From: Flavobacterium branchiicola
Lineage (GTDB): Bacteria > Bacteroidota > Bacteroidia > Flavobacteriales > Flavobacteriaceae
Assembly (NCBI RefSeq): GCF_018383905.1
Contig: NZ_JAGYWA010000006.1
Coordinates: forward strand, 248,001-312,000
Direction: 5' to 3'
Length of the DNA stretch: 64,000 nucleotides
A model generated the notes under the pieces. The model was not told the DNA's origin. It was given only the letters and a program-made list of their open reading frames with translations, and did not search any database. Below are positions 56,512 through 64,000 of the stretch, piece after piece; position 1 is the stretch's first letter, and each line of letters begins with the position of its first letter. A program made the position numbers and the translations under genes.

Positions 56512-59500
56512 ATGAATTTTAAAGATTTATTAAACAAAGGAGGAAATTTTTGCTCTGCTCTTGTTTTTTTATTGTGCTTGCTTATGAGTAGTCAGGTAAA
56601 TGCGCAGACTCCAACAATAGAGGGAACTGTCAGAGATGCGGCCGGTATGTCTCTTCCAGGAGTTAACGTACTGGAAAAAGGCACAAAAAATGGTGTCTCT
56701 ACAGATTTTGACGGGCATTACAAGATTAAATTAACAAACCCAAAAGCAATCCTGACTTTTTCATTCATCGGATTTAAATCAACTGAAGTTTCAACTTCAG
56801 GAAAAAATAAAGTTGATGCTCTTTTACAGGAAGATTCTAATAATCTAAATGAAGTTGTTGTAATTGGTTATGGTACAGCAAAAAAAGGTGATTTAACAGG
56901 AGCGGTTTCAACTTTATCAGGTAATGAAGTTAGAAAAACACCTATTGCAAATGTGGCAGAAGCTTTAACAGGCCGTATTGCGGGTGTGCAAGTTATATCT
57001 TCAGAGGGTTCACCAGATTCTGAAATCAAAATTAGAATTCGTGGTGGTGGATCACTGACTCAGGATAGTTCGCCATTAATCATTGTTGATGGATTTCCTG
57101 TAAATAGTTTAAATGATATTTCGCCTTCAGATATTGAAACTTATACGACTTTAAAAGATGCTGCATCTACTGCTATTTACGGTTCAAGAGGAGCAAATGG
57201 AGTTATTTTGGTAACTACAAAATCAGGTAAAGACGGGAAAATTGCAGTAAACTTTAATATGTTTTATGGTATGAAAAAGATGGCTGATGAGATTGATGTT
57301 CTTGAGCCGGAAGATTTCGTGAAATGGCAATATGAATATGCTTTGCTGGCTAAAAAACAAGATTCGTATGAAAAGTATTTTGGCAACTGGCAGGATTATG
57401 ATATGTACAAAGGGGTTAAAGGAGATAACTGGCAGAAACAAATCTACGGTCGTACCGGAGAGGTTCAAAGTCGTGATTTAGGAATTAGAGGTGGTACAGA
57501 TAAAGCTAATTTTAACTTTAACTACGCACATTATGATGAAAAAGCTATTATGCTTGGATCTGATTTTAAAAGAGACAACTTATCTCTTGCTTTAAAAAGT
57601 AAAGCAAGTGACAAAATCGATCTTGCGTTTACTATGCGTTATTCAAATACAGAAATTAACGGAGGAGGAGCAAATGAGCAAAACGAGTTTTCATCTAATG
57701 ATTCCCGTTTAAGACATGCAGTTGGATATTCACCAATTCCAATGCCGGGATTAACTACAGATGATACAGATGAGGCAGTTTCAGGATATCTTATAAATCC
57801 GTTTGTATCTGTAGCAGATAACGATCGTCAGCAGCTTAGAAAAAACTTTAATATGCTTGGAAGTTTTTCATGGAAACTAACAGATAAACTGGTTTTTAAA
57901 ACAGATGTAGGTTTAAATAACTACAATAATTTAGATTACCGTTTTTACGGACGCACTACTTACTATGTTGCAAATAAGCCTTCCGGAGCTTTACAAGGAA
58001 TGCCGGCTATGATTTCAAGCGACAGAAAAGATGTAACGTTTAGAAATGCCAACACGCTTAATTATGATTTCAAAAAAACATTGGGTGACAATCATAACTT
58101 AAAAGTATTGGTTGGAGAAGAAATGATTAATACGCAACGAAATGAAGCAACATCTGTAGTTCAGGGATTGCCTAAGTTTTTTGACTTTGATCAGGCTCAA
58201 AAACTTACATCACAAGGAACACCAATTGTATTTGATAATTACTACTTTCCGGATGATAAATTGCTGTCATTCTTTGGCCGTTTAAATTATGATTTTAAAG
58301 ACCGTTACATCTTTTCGGCAACATACCGTGCCGATGGTTCAAGTAAATTTTTAGGAGATAATAAATGGGGATTTTTCCCGGCAGCAGCTGCAGCTTGGAA
58401 AATCTCAGAAGAAAACTTCTTGAAAAATGTAGATTGGTTAAGTGCACTTAAAATAAGATTTAGTTATGGTGAGGCAGGAAACAATAATATCCCGACAGGT
58501 CAGACAGTTCAAAATTTTCAGTCAGGTCAGTCTGCATGGATTAATGGGGTAAGTAATTACTGGGCTACATCGCCAGTTATGGCTAATCCTGATTTGAAAT
58601 GGGAAACAACAGTAACTCAAAACCTTGGTTTGGATTTTGATTTTTTCAAAAGCCGTATCAGTGGTTCATTTGAATTGTATAAAAACAAAACAAAAGATCT
58701 TTTAATTAATTTTCCTGTAGGAGGTTCTGGATATGAGACGCAATACAGAAACATGGGAGAAACCGAAAATAAAGGATTTGAAGCTACTTTGAATGTTACA
58801 GCGATTCAGAAAAAAGACTATGGTTTAAACTTCTCATTTAATGTGGGAATAAATAAAAACCGTATCAACTCTCTTGGAGTAATGAATGATTTTACAGTTT
58901 CAAGTTCTTGGAACAGTGATATTGTTGGAGATTATTTAGTAGCAGTGGGGCAGTCTATTGGTACAATGTACGGATACAAAAGCGACGGACGCTACGAGGT
59001 TTCTGATTTTGACTATGATGGTTCAAAATATACCTTAAAATCAGGTTTGGTAAATAGTTCGGGTGTAGTAGGAAGTGTACAGCCAGGATATATGAAACTG
59101 AAAGATTTGAATGGTGATAATGTAGTAGATTCAAAAGACCTTACTATAATTGGTAATTCAAATCCAAAATACAATGGTGGTTTTATTATTAATGGTAATG
59201 CTTATGGTTTTGATCTTTCGGCTTCCTTTAACTACAGTGTAGGAAACGATATTTACAATGCTAATAAAGTAGAGTTTACATCTTCTACACCAAGAGGTCA
59301 GTATAGAAACCTAAGTACAGATATGGCAGATGGTCAGAGATGGACAAATTTAAATCCAACAACGGGTCAGTTGGTTACAGATCCGGCAGAATTAACGGCT
59401 ATGAATGCCAATACAACAATGTGGTCACCATACATGAGCCGTTTTGTAACGTCTGACTGGGCAATTGAAGATGGTTCTTTTTTAAGACTTAATACACTTA

Positions 59501-59718
59501 CTTTAGGATATACTACTCCAGAGTCATTTACTTCTGCAGCTGGTATTGCTAAATTGAGGTTTTACTTAACGGCAACCAATGTTTTTCTTATTACCAATTA
59601 TTCAGGGCCAGATCCTGAAGTTTCAACAAGAAGAAAAACTCCGCTTACACCGGGTGTAGATTATTCAGCTTATCCGCGTAGCAGACAGTTGGTTTTTGGT
59701 TTAAACCTTAATTTTTAA
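56512..59718 (+). CDS. SusC/RagA family TonB-dependent glycan receptor
   Basis: The 1068-residue outer-membrane protein has a signal peptide (SALVFLLCLLMSSQVNAQ), an N-terminal carboxypeptidase-like regulatory domain (~35-108; GTVRDAAGMSLPGVNVLEKG, STDFDGHYKI), the TonB-box-like NEVVVIGYGTA (113-123), a plug (~135-240; IRIRGGGSLTQDSSPLIIVD, YGSRGANGVILVTTK) and a ~800-residue barrel with C-terminal SRQLVFGLNLNF. It imports an oligosaccharide as TonB delivers energy. The partner SusD follows 17 bases later. Confidence 0.96.
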   Translation: MNFKDLLNKGGNFCSALVFLLCLLMSSQVNAQTPTIEGTVRDAAGMSLPGVNVLEKGTKNGVSTDFDGHYKIKLTNPKAILTFSFIGFKSTEVSTSGKNKVDALLQEDSNNLNEVVVIGYGTAKKGDLTGAVSTLSGNEVRKTPIANVAEALTGRIAGVQVISSEGSPDSEIKIRIRGGGSLTQDSSPLIIVDGFPVNSLNDISPSDIETYTTLKDAASTAIYGSRGANGVILVTTKSGKDGKIAVNFNMFYGMKKMADEIDVLEPEDFVKWQYEYALLAKKQDSYEKYFGNWQDYDMYKGVKGDNWQKQIYGRTGEVQSRDLGIRGGTDKANFNFNYAHYDEKAIMLGSDFKRDNLSLALKSKASDKIDLAFTMRYSNTEINGGGANEQNEFSSNDSRLRHAVGYSPIPMPGLTTDDTDEAVSGYLINPFVSVADNDRQQLRKNFNMLGSFSWKLTDKLVFKTDVGLNNYNNLDYRFYGRTTYYVANKPSGALQGMPAMISSDRKDVTFRNANTLNYDFKKTLGDNHNLKVLVGEEMINTQRNEATSVVQGLPKFFDFDQAQKLTSQGTPIVFDNYYFPDDKLLSFFGRLNYDFKDRYIFSATYRADGSSKFLGDNKWGFFPAAAAAWKISEENFLKNVDWLSALKIRFSYGEAGNNNIPTGQTVQNFQSGQSAWINGVSNYWATSPVMANPDLKWETTVTQNLGLDFDFFKSRISGSFELYKNKTKDLLINFPVGGSGYETQYRNMGETENKGFEATLNVTAIQKKDYGLNFSFNVGINKNRINSLGVMNDFTVSSSWNSDIVGDYLVAVGQSIGTMYGYKSDGRYEVSDFDYDGSKYTLKSGLVNSSGVVGSVQPGYMKLKDLNGDNVVDSKDLTIIGNSNPKYNGGFIINGNAYGFDLSASFNYSVGNDIYNANKVEFTSSTPRGQYRNLSTDMADGQRWTNLNPTTGQLVTDPAELTAMNANTTMWSPYMSRFVTSDWAIEDGSFLRLNTLTLGYTTPESFTSAAGIAKLRFYLTATNVFLITNYSGPDPEVSTRRKTPLTPGVDYSAYPRSRQLVFGLNLNF

Positions 59719-59735
59719 TTTAAAACTTATCAGAA

Positions 59736-61559
59736 ATGAAACATAAAATAATTATAGCAGGACTAATCATTGCGGGTCTTTTTAGCTCTTGTCAGGACGA
59801 CTATCTTGATGCTCCCGCAAAATCGACACTAGATGAGGCATTAATTTTTTCTGATCCCGGAATGGCCAAAAGTGCAGTCGATGGAATTAAAATACCATTT
59901 GGAGATCAGAACGGACATCGTGGAAGATTCCTTTCTTATTACGGATTTAATACAGATGTGGAATGGTTCAACTCGTCAGAATCAACTTCTGATGATAAAC
60001 CGGCACTAAGTATTTATGATGCAAAACCAACAAATAGTCAAATGGATTTTGATGCGCCGCCTACAGGTGGTGGTAACCCATGGACTTCTATGTATTCTGG
60101 AATCGAACGTGCTAATATATGTATTAGAGGTTTACGCCAGTACGGAGATCCAAGACCTGGAACAGAGTTAGGATATCTTTTAGGAGAAGCGTTAACATTA
60201 CGTGCCATTTATTACGCTGATTTAACAAAAGCACATGGAGATGTTCCGGCACGTTTTGAACCAGTTAATTCTTCTACTATTTATTTGCCAAAATCAAATC
60301 GTGATATAATTTATAAACAATTAATTAGTGATCTGGGCGAAGCCGCTACATTGGTTCCGTGGCCAAATGAAACTGCAGCAACAAGTAGTGTCGAAAGAGT
60401 AAATAAAGCATTTGTAAAAGGATTGCGCGCTCGTTTAGCATTGGTAGCATCCGGATATCAGCAATATCCTGACGGAGTAAGAAGAAGTAGTGACCCTGAA
60501 TTATCAGTTGGTAATATGTATGCATTGGCTTTATCAGAAGCGCGCTCTGTTATTGAAAGCGGAAAGGCTCATTTAGAGACTACATTTGAAGCATTGTGGA
60601 GAAAATACAATCAGGAAAATATACAGGCCGGAGGAGAATCTTTATGGGAAATTCCTTTTGGAGATGGTAGAGGAAGAATGTTGTTCAGTTTTGCAGTTAA
60701 ACATGCGGCTAATGACCAGTTTCATGCCAACGGAAACAATCGTGGTGGTACTGCAGGACCTTTGCCTTTTATTTTCTATGATTACGACCAACAAGATACT
60801 CGTAGAGATGTAACGTGTGTACCTTATACTTACGGAACTCCGGTAAACGGAATCGCTAAACAAGAATTGGCAGTAATAAATAAATGGTGTTTCGGTAAAT
60901 ACCGTTATGAGTGGATGACGCGCAGAGTTACATCAGACAATGATGACGGGGTTAATAAAATATACATGCGTTATGCTGAGGTTCTTTTAATAGCTGCCGA
61001 AGCGGCAAATGAATTAGAAGGTCCGGGCGCGGCAGCTCCATATCTTAAAGAAATTAGAAGAAGAGCATTCCCTGCTGCATCTCAAGCAGAAAAAGTAGAC
61101 AATTATGTAGGTCTTTTGACTAGTAAAGAAGCCATGTTTAATGCTATTGTAAATGAAAATAAATATGAGTTTACAGGAGAAATGGAGCGTAAACAAGCTC
61201 TTATTCGTTGGAATTTATTGAAAATAAAACTAGACGAAGCAAAACAAAAAATGGTTGACTTACAAGCTCGTTCAGGAGACTACACTACTGTACCGGTTAA
61301 TTTATACTATAAATATAAAGAAGATAACCAAACGCTGATTATCTACGGTTTGAACAGAGGAGAAAGCACAAATCCGGGTGCTGATTATACTTTTTATGTA
61401 GACAGTAAAGGTGCAGGTGCATGGAACGTTCTTACAGAAAGTAAAATAAACTCATTGTATAAGTTAGGTGTAGATCCTAATACCAGACAATTTTGGCCAA
61501 TCTGGCAAAAAGTAATCAATGCAAGTAACGGACAATTAGTTAACGACTACGGTTATTAA
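59736..61559 (+). CDS. SusD/RagB family surface lipoprotein
   Basis: The 607-residue protein has a lipobox (LIIAGLFSSCQDDYL) and the SusD fold: the start LDAPAKSTLDEALIFSDPGM, GEALTLRAIYYADLTKAHGD, PKSNRDIIYKQLISDL, MRYAEVLLIAAEAANEL and the TPR-like helical core. It caps SusC and captures glycan on the cell surface. The RagB/SusD C-terminal portion YKLGVDPNTRQFWPIWQK is conserved. Its specific glycan is not visible in sequence. Confidence 0.95.
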   Translation: MKHKIIIAGLIIAGLFSSCQDDYLDAPAKSTLDEALIFSDPGMAKSAVDGIKIPFGDQNGHRGRFLSYYGFNTDVEWFNSSESTSDDKPALSIYDAKPTNSQMDFDAPPTGGGNPWTSMYSGIERANICIRGLRQYGDPRPGTELGYLLGEALTLRAIYYADLTKAHGDVPARFEPVNSSTIYLPKSNRDIIYKQLISDLGEAATLVPWPNETAATSSVERVNKAFVKGLRARLALVASGYQQYPDGVRRSSDPELSVGNMYALALSEARSVIESGKAHLETTFEALWRKYNQENIQAGGESLWEIPFGDGRGRMLFSFAVKHAANDQFHANGNNRGGTAGPLPFIFYDYDQQDTRRDVTCVPYTYGTPVNGIAKQELAVINKWCFGKYRYEWMTRRVTSDNDDGVNKIYMRYAEVLLIAAEAANELEGPGAAAPYLKEIRRRAFPAASQAEKVDNYVGLLTSKEAMFNAIVNENKYEFTGEMERKQALIRWNLLKIKLDEAKQKMVDLQARSGDYTTVPVNLYYKYKEDNQTLIIYGLNRGESTNPGADYTFYVDSKGAGAWNVLTESKINSLYKLGVDPNTRQFWPIWQKVINASNGQLVNDYGY

Positions 61560-61598
61560 ACTGGAAAAAATTAGTAGTAATTTATAAGATATTTATTT

Positions 61599-63167
61599 AT
61601 GAAAGCAAAATATATTTTTAAAGGTTTAATAGCAGCCTTATTAATAGCCTTTACAATTTCGGGTTGTGAAAGTTTTAATGAAGAGTTATTAACTGATATT
61701 GGAGCAGACAGAGCATTTTCTCCAATTGGTCTTACGACAAAAGTTAGAAATCAAACGACAGTTGAATTAAACTGGACTTTAAAAGAAGATGCAGATCATT
61801 ATGTAGTTGAATTTAGTGCAGATGATCCAGAGTTTAAAACAATTTACAAAACCATAAATGTAGTGCCAAAAGAATTGCCGGTTTCCGTGCAATTAGAAGG
61901 TGAAACGACTTATTCCATCAGAGTAAAAGCGGTTAGTGCAACAGGGTTAGAAGATTCTAAATGGTCCGTTACGACAGCAACAACATTGACAGAACAAATT
62001 TTCTTCCCGGTTCAGGATGCCGATATTGAAGCGAAACAAGTAACTTTAAGATGGACGCCAAATAGTAACGTAACACAAATTACTGTAGCTCCGGGCAATA
62101 TTACACATGTTATTACAGCTGAAGAAAAAACGGCAGGAGTTGCTGTTGTTACAGGTCTTACAGGAGAAACAGCTTATACTGCAACTTTATTAAATGGAAC
62201 AAAGAAAAGAGGTGTAGTAACTTTTACAACCGGAATTGACATTGGAAGTGGAATTTTGGTTAAACCGGAAGATGATTTAAGTGCGAAAATTGCCGAGTCA
62301 CCAGCTAATTCTGTTTTAGTTTTAATGCCAGGAGATTATAAAGCATTGACAGGTGAAATAGTTTTAAATAAACCAATCACCATTCGCGGATTACGTCCTG
62401 GAGATAAACCAAAATTACATGTGAGATTTACTTTAGCTGTTGGAGTAACAAGTCTTTCATTAATTGATTTAGATTCAGAAGGTACAGGAGTAGGAGACAC
62501 AAACTTTATCACTATCTCAGGAACAGCTACTACTTACGAGAGTATTTTAATAAGCGGTTGTTATGTACATGATTATTTACGTGCCCTAGTTTATGGAAAT
62601 GCAAGTACTGCAAAAGTAACTTCATTTACGGTAGACAATAGTATTGTTAGAAATGTAAATACAAATGCACAAGCAGATTTTATAGATTTCAGAAATACAT
62701 ACGCTGCAAATATCACGGTGAAAAACAGCACATTTGATACTTGTTCTGTTGGACGTGATTTTGTGAGAGCAGATGCAGTTGCTCCTGCTAATGGTTTCTC
62801 AGGAACTGGTTTAACGACTAATGTATTAATTGATGGTTGTACTTTGTATAAGGTATCAAACACCTCAGCGCCAAAAAGAATTTTATACGTTCGTTTTGCA
62901 ACAAATGCATCGACAGTAAGAAATACTTTGATTACATCTACAACGGCAATTTATACCAATCAGCCAACTACGGTTATGCCAACATTTAGTAAAAACTACT
63001 ATTTCGCGGCGCCAAGTTTTATCGATTCTGCAATTGTAAATAATAAAATCGATTCTTCGGCTACTACAGCAGATCCACAATTTGTGAATGCTGCTCAGGG
63101 AGATTTCACAGTTAAAAACCAAGACATGATCGACAACAAAATTGGAGATCCACGTTGGATAAAATAG
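61599..63167 (+). CDS. Surface lipoprotein with Fn3-like domains and a beta-helix (DUF4957/DUF5123 type)
   Basis: The 522-residue protein has a lipobox (LIAFTISGCES, Cys23). Two fibronectin type III-like domains lie at ~40-135 (TTKVRNQTTVELNWTLKEDA) and ~138-212 (DADIEAKQVTLRWTPNSN). A right-handed beta-helix (~215-480) starts with IAESPANSVLVLMPGDYKAL and contains ladder strands SILISGCYVHDY-type text. The end GDFTVKNQDMIDNKIGDPRW is the DUF5123 ending. Such proteins accompany pectin-type utilisation loci; it may bind or present glycan rather than cut it. The terminator ends the operon. Confidence 0.85.
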   Translation: MKAKYIFKGLIAALLIAFTISGCESFNEELLTDIGADRAFSPIGLTTKVRNQTTVELNWTLKEDADHYVVEFSADDPEFKTIYKTINVVPKELPVSVQLEGETTYSIRVKAVSATGLEDSKWSVTTATTLTEQIFFPVQDADIEAKQVTLRWTPNSNVTQITVAPGNITHVITAEEKTAGVAVVTGLTGETAYTATLLNGTKKRGVVTFTTGIDIGSGILVKPEDDLSAKIAESPANSVLVLMPGDYKALTGEIVLNKPITIRGLRPGDKPKLHVRFTLAVGVTSLSLIDLDSEGTGVGDTNFITISGTATTYESILISGCYVHDYLRALVYGNASTAKVTSFTVDNSIVRNVNTNAQADFIDFRNTYAANITVKNSTFDTCSVGRDFVRADAVAPANGFSGTGLTTNVLIDGCTLYKVSNTSAPKRILYVRFATNASTVRNTLITSTTAIYTNQPTTVMPTFSKNYYFAAPSFIDSAIVNNKIDSSATTADPQFVNAAQGDFTVKNQDMIDNKIGDPRWIK

Positions 63168-63184
63168 TTTTTATAGTTAGTTTT

Positions 63185-63220
63185 AAAAGGGATGCAGCAA
63201 TTATACTGCATCCCTTTTTT
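63185..63220 (+). terminator. Terminator of the susC operon
   Basis: AAAAGGGATGCAG-CAATTATA-CTGCATCCCTTTT with a T run; perfect stem 17 bases after the last stop. Confidence 0.92.
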
Positions 63221-63384
63221 ATTTACAGAAATAAAAACGGAAAATCTTTAAAATCTGCAAATTCGGGGTTTTTAAATAGTATACCATTTAGATTTATATC
63301 CTAATCCAATGTTTTCGGGTATAATGCCGATGTAATATGAAAATAGTACAATGCAATTGGACTATATTGAATATACAATCGGTA

Positions 63385-63957
63385 TTATTCAATTTCCAAA
63401 TCAAACTTCTCCAGTAAACCGGCTAAAGCAGTATGAGAGACTTTTGTTTTTTTAATTTTATTTTCTGAAGGATCAAAAGTATAATTACGCGAGGTCCTAA
63501 AATCTGTTTTTTCCAGATTACATTCCACGAAAGTGGCATTAGACAAGTCACAGTTTTTAAAAAGAGACAATGACAAATCGGTATTCGAGAAATCGACATC
63601 CTTTAAAGAGCAGTCGATAAAATTCGTTTTCTTTAGTTTCTTATAAATGAAAGTCGAATAATCTAAAAGACAATCCTCAAAATTCATTGAAAACAAAAAA
63701 CTATTGCTAGCGCTAAAGTCTAAACCCATTAATTTACAGCCAATAAATTGAATGTTTTTTAAACCGGTATTGGTAAGAATCGCCAGCGAAATATTACAGT
63801 TTTTAAAGGTAGAATCTAAAAATTCATTATAACTTAAATCGCTTTTAGAGAAGTTACAATTGATAAATTCGCAATTAACAAATTCAGTGTGCGATAAACT
63901 TTGATCTGAATAGTCAATCGTATCAAAAGTCCTGTTTTGATAAAGTTTTATTTCCAT
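63385..63957 (-). CDS. Pentapeptide repeat protein (Qnr-like)
   Basis: The 190-residue protein has tandem pentapeptides with central F/L (CEFIN CNFSK SDLSY NEFLD STFKN, FEDCL LDYST, KTNFI DCSLK DVDFS NTDLS), giving a right-handed quadrilateral beta-helix. A mid-protein break (SNSFLFSMN, IYKKLKKTN) is as seen in Qnr and MfpA proteins that mimic DNA and bind gyrase. Whether it protects gyrase is unknown. It is convergent with the susC operon. Confidence 0.88.
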   Translation of the reverse strand: MEIKLYQNRTFDTIDYSDQSLSHTEFVNCEFINCNFSKSDLSYNEFLDSTFKNCNISLAILTNTGLKNIQFIGCKLMGLDFSASNSFLFSMNFEDCLLDYSTFIYKKLKKTNFIDCSLKDVDFSNTDLSLSLFKNCDLSNATFVECNLEKTDFRTSRNYTFDPSENKIKKTKVSHTALAGLLEKFDLEIE

Positions 63958-64000
63958 GATATAGTAAGTGAGAGGATAATGAAATGGGATATTATTCTAA

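Overview
This 64 kb window is AT-rich chromosomal DNA of a member of the Bacteroidota, most likely the genus Flavobacterium (inference). The grounds are promoter-like boxes of the Bacteroidota type (TAnnTTTG), little visible Shine-Dalgarno sequence, a SusC/SusD pair, lineage-typical families (head-GIN, DUF5683, DUF3347, DUF6624, WbqC), and a TonB with the KNKEYGAYQLRQ start. There is no phage, transposase or CRISPR array. Most of the window is core genome with accessory patches. The window opens inside a beta-propeller gene and closes just past a pentapeptide-repeat gene.

Region by region: 1-6.1 kb holds a truncated PQQ-like propeller gene, the pseudouridine synthase rluF, an ABM monooxygenase-fold protein, an alpha/beta hydrolase, and a coiled-coil/Nif3 pair. 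6.2-7.9 kb holds a YoeB-type toxin-antitoxin pair followed by lpxK. 7.9-20.6 kb holds a TPR hybrid histidine kinase, gap, lipA, an M48 peptidase, a PH-domain protein, a DUF4184 membrane protein, tonB, an ECF sigma factor overlapping a glycosyltransferase, a PaiB-like protein, murB and an exported HisC-like aminotransferase. 20.7-32.7 kb holds a secreted unknown, a GT4, DUF2461, a rhodanese-thioredoxin lipoprotein, recF, a TPR protein, ribH, a DUF6624 protein, and a mutL-rhomboid-rhomboid-EEP run. 32.7-38.1 kb is a minus-strand parA-parB-DUF5683-dapB-lepB-wbqC block. 38.3-39.0 kb holds a GIY-YIG protein, tRNA-Pro(TGG) and a decayed tRNA-Pro copy, followed by trxB. 40.1-46.7 kb holds a PadR-PspC-GIN-GIN envelope cluster, DUF4870, DUF4442, a tiny Cys/Lys-rich exported peptide and two secreted unknowns.

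46.8-53.8 kb is a copper-handling island, all on the minus strand. In transcription order it encodes a Cys-rich secreted protein, a DUF3347 periplasmic protein, a regulator that fuses an HMA-like CxxC domain to an AraC helix-turn-helix, then a 204 bp tandem repeat, a P1B copper ATPase with three metal-binding modules, and a multicopper oxidase with a Met-rich insert and a C-terminal CopB-like beta-strand domain. The logical flow is sensing, cytosolic export, then periplasmic oxidation or sequestration. 53.9-56 kb is a divergent AraC/MFS exporter pair. 56.1-63.2 kb is a susC-susD-surface beta-helix operon preceded by LacI-type palindromes, probably for uptake of a (pectin-like) glycan, with no enzyme in the visible part.

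A second layer runs through the spacers. Many gene ends carry long inverted repeats whose arms are themselves short repeated words (several different word families), sometimes with a classical terminator nested inside. In two places these words supply the last codons and stop codon of a gene. I consider this, the copper island and the tRNA-Pro relic the most interesting parts. All identifications come from reading sequence and motifs; no database search was run.
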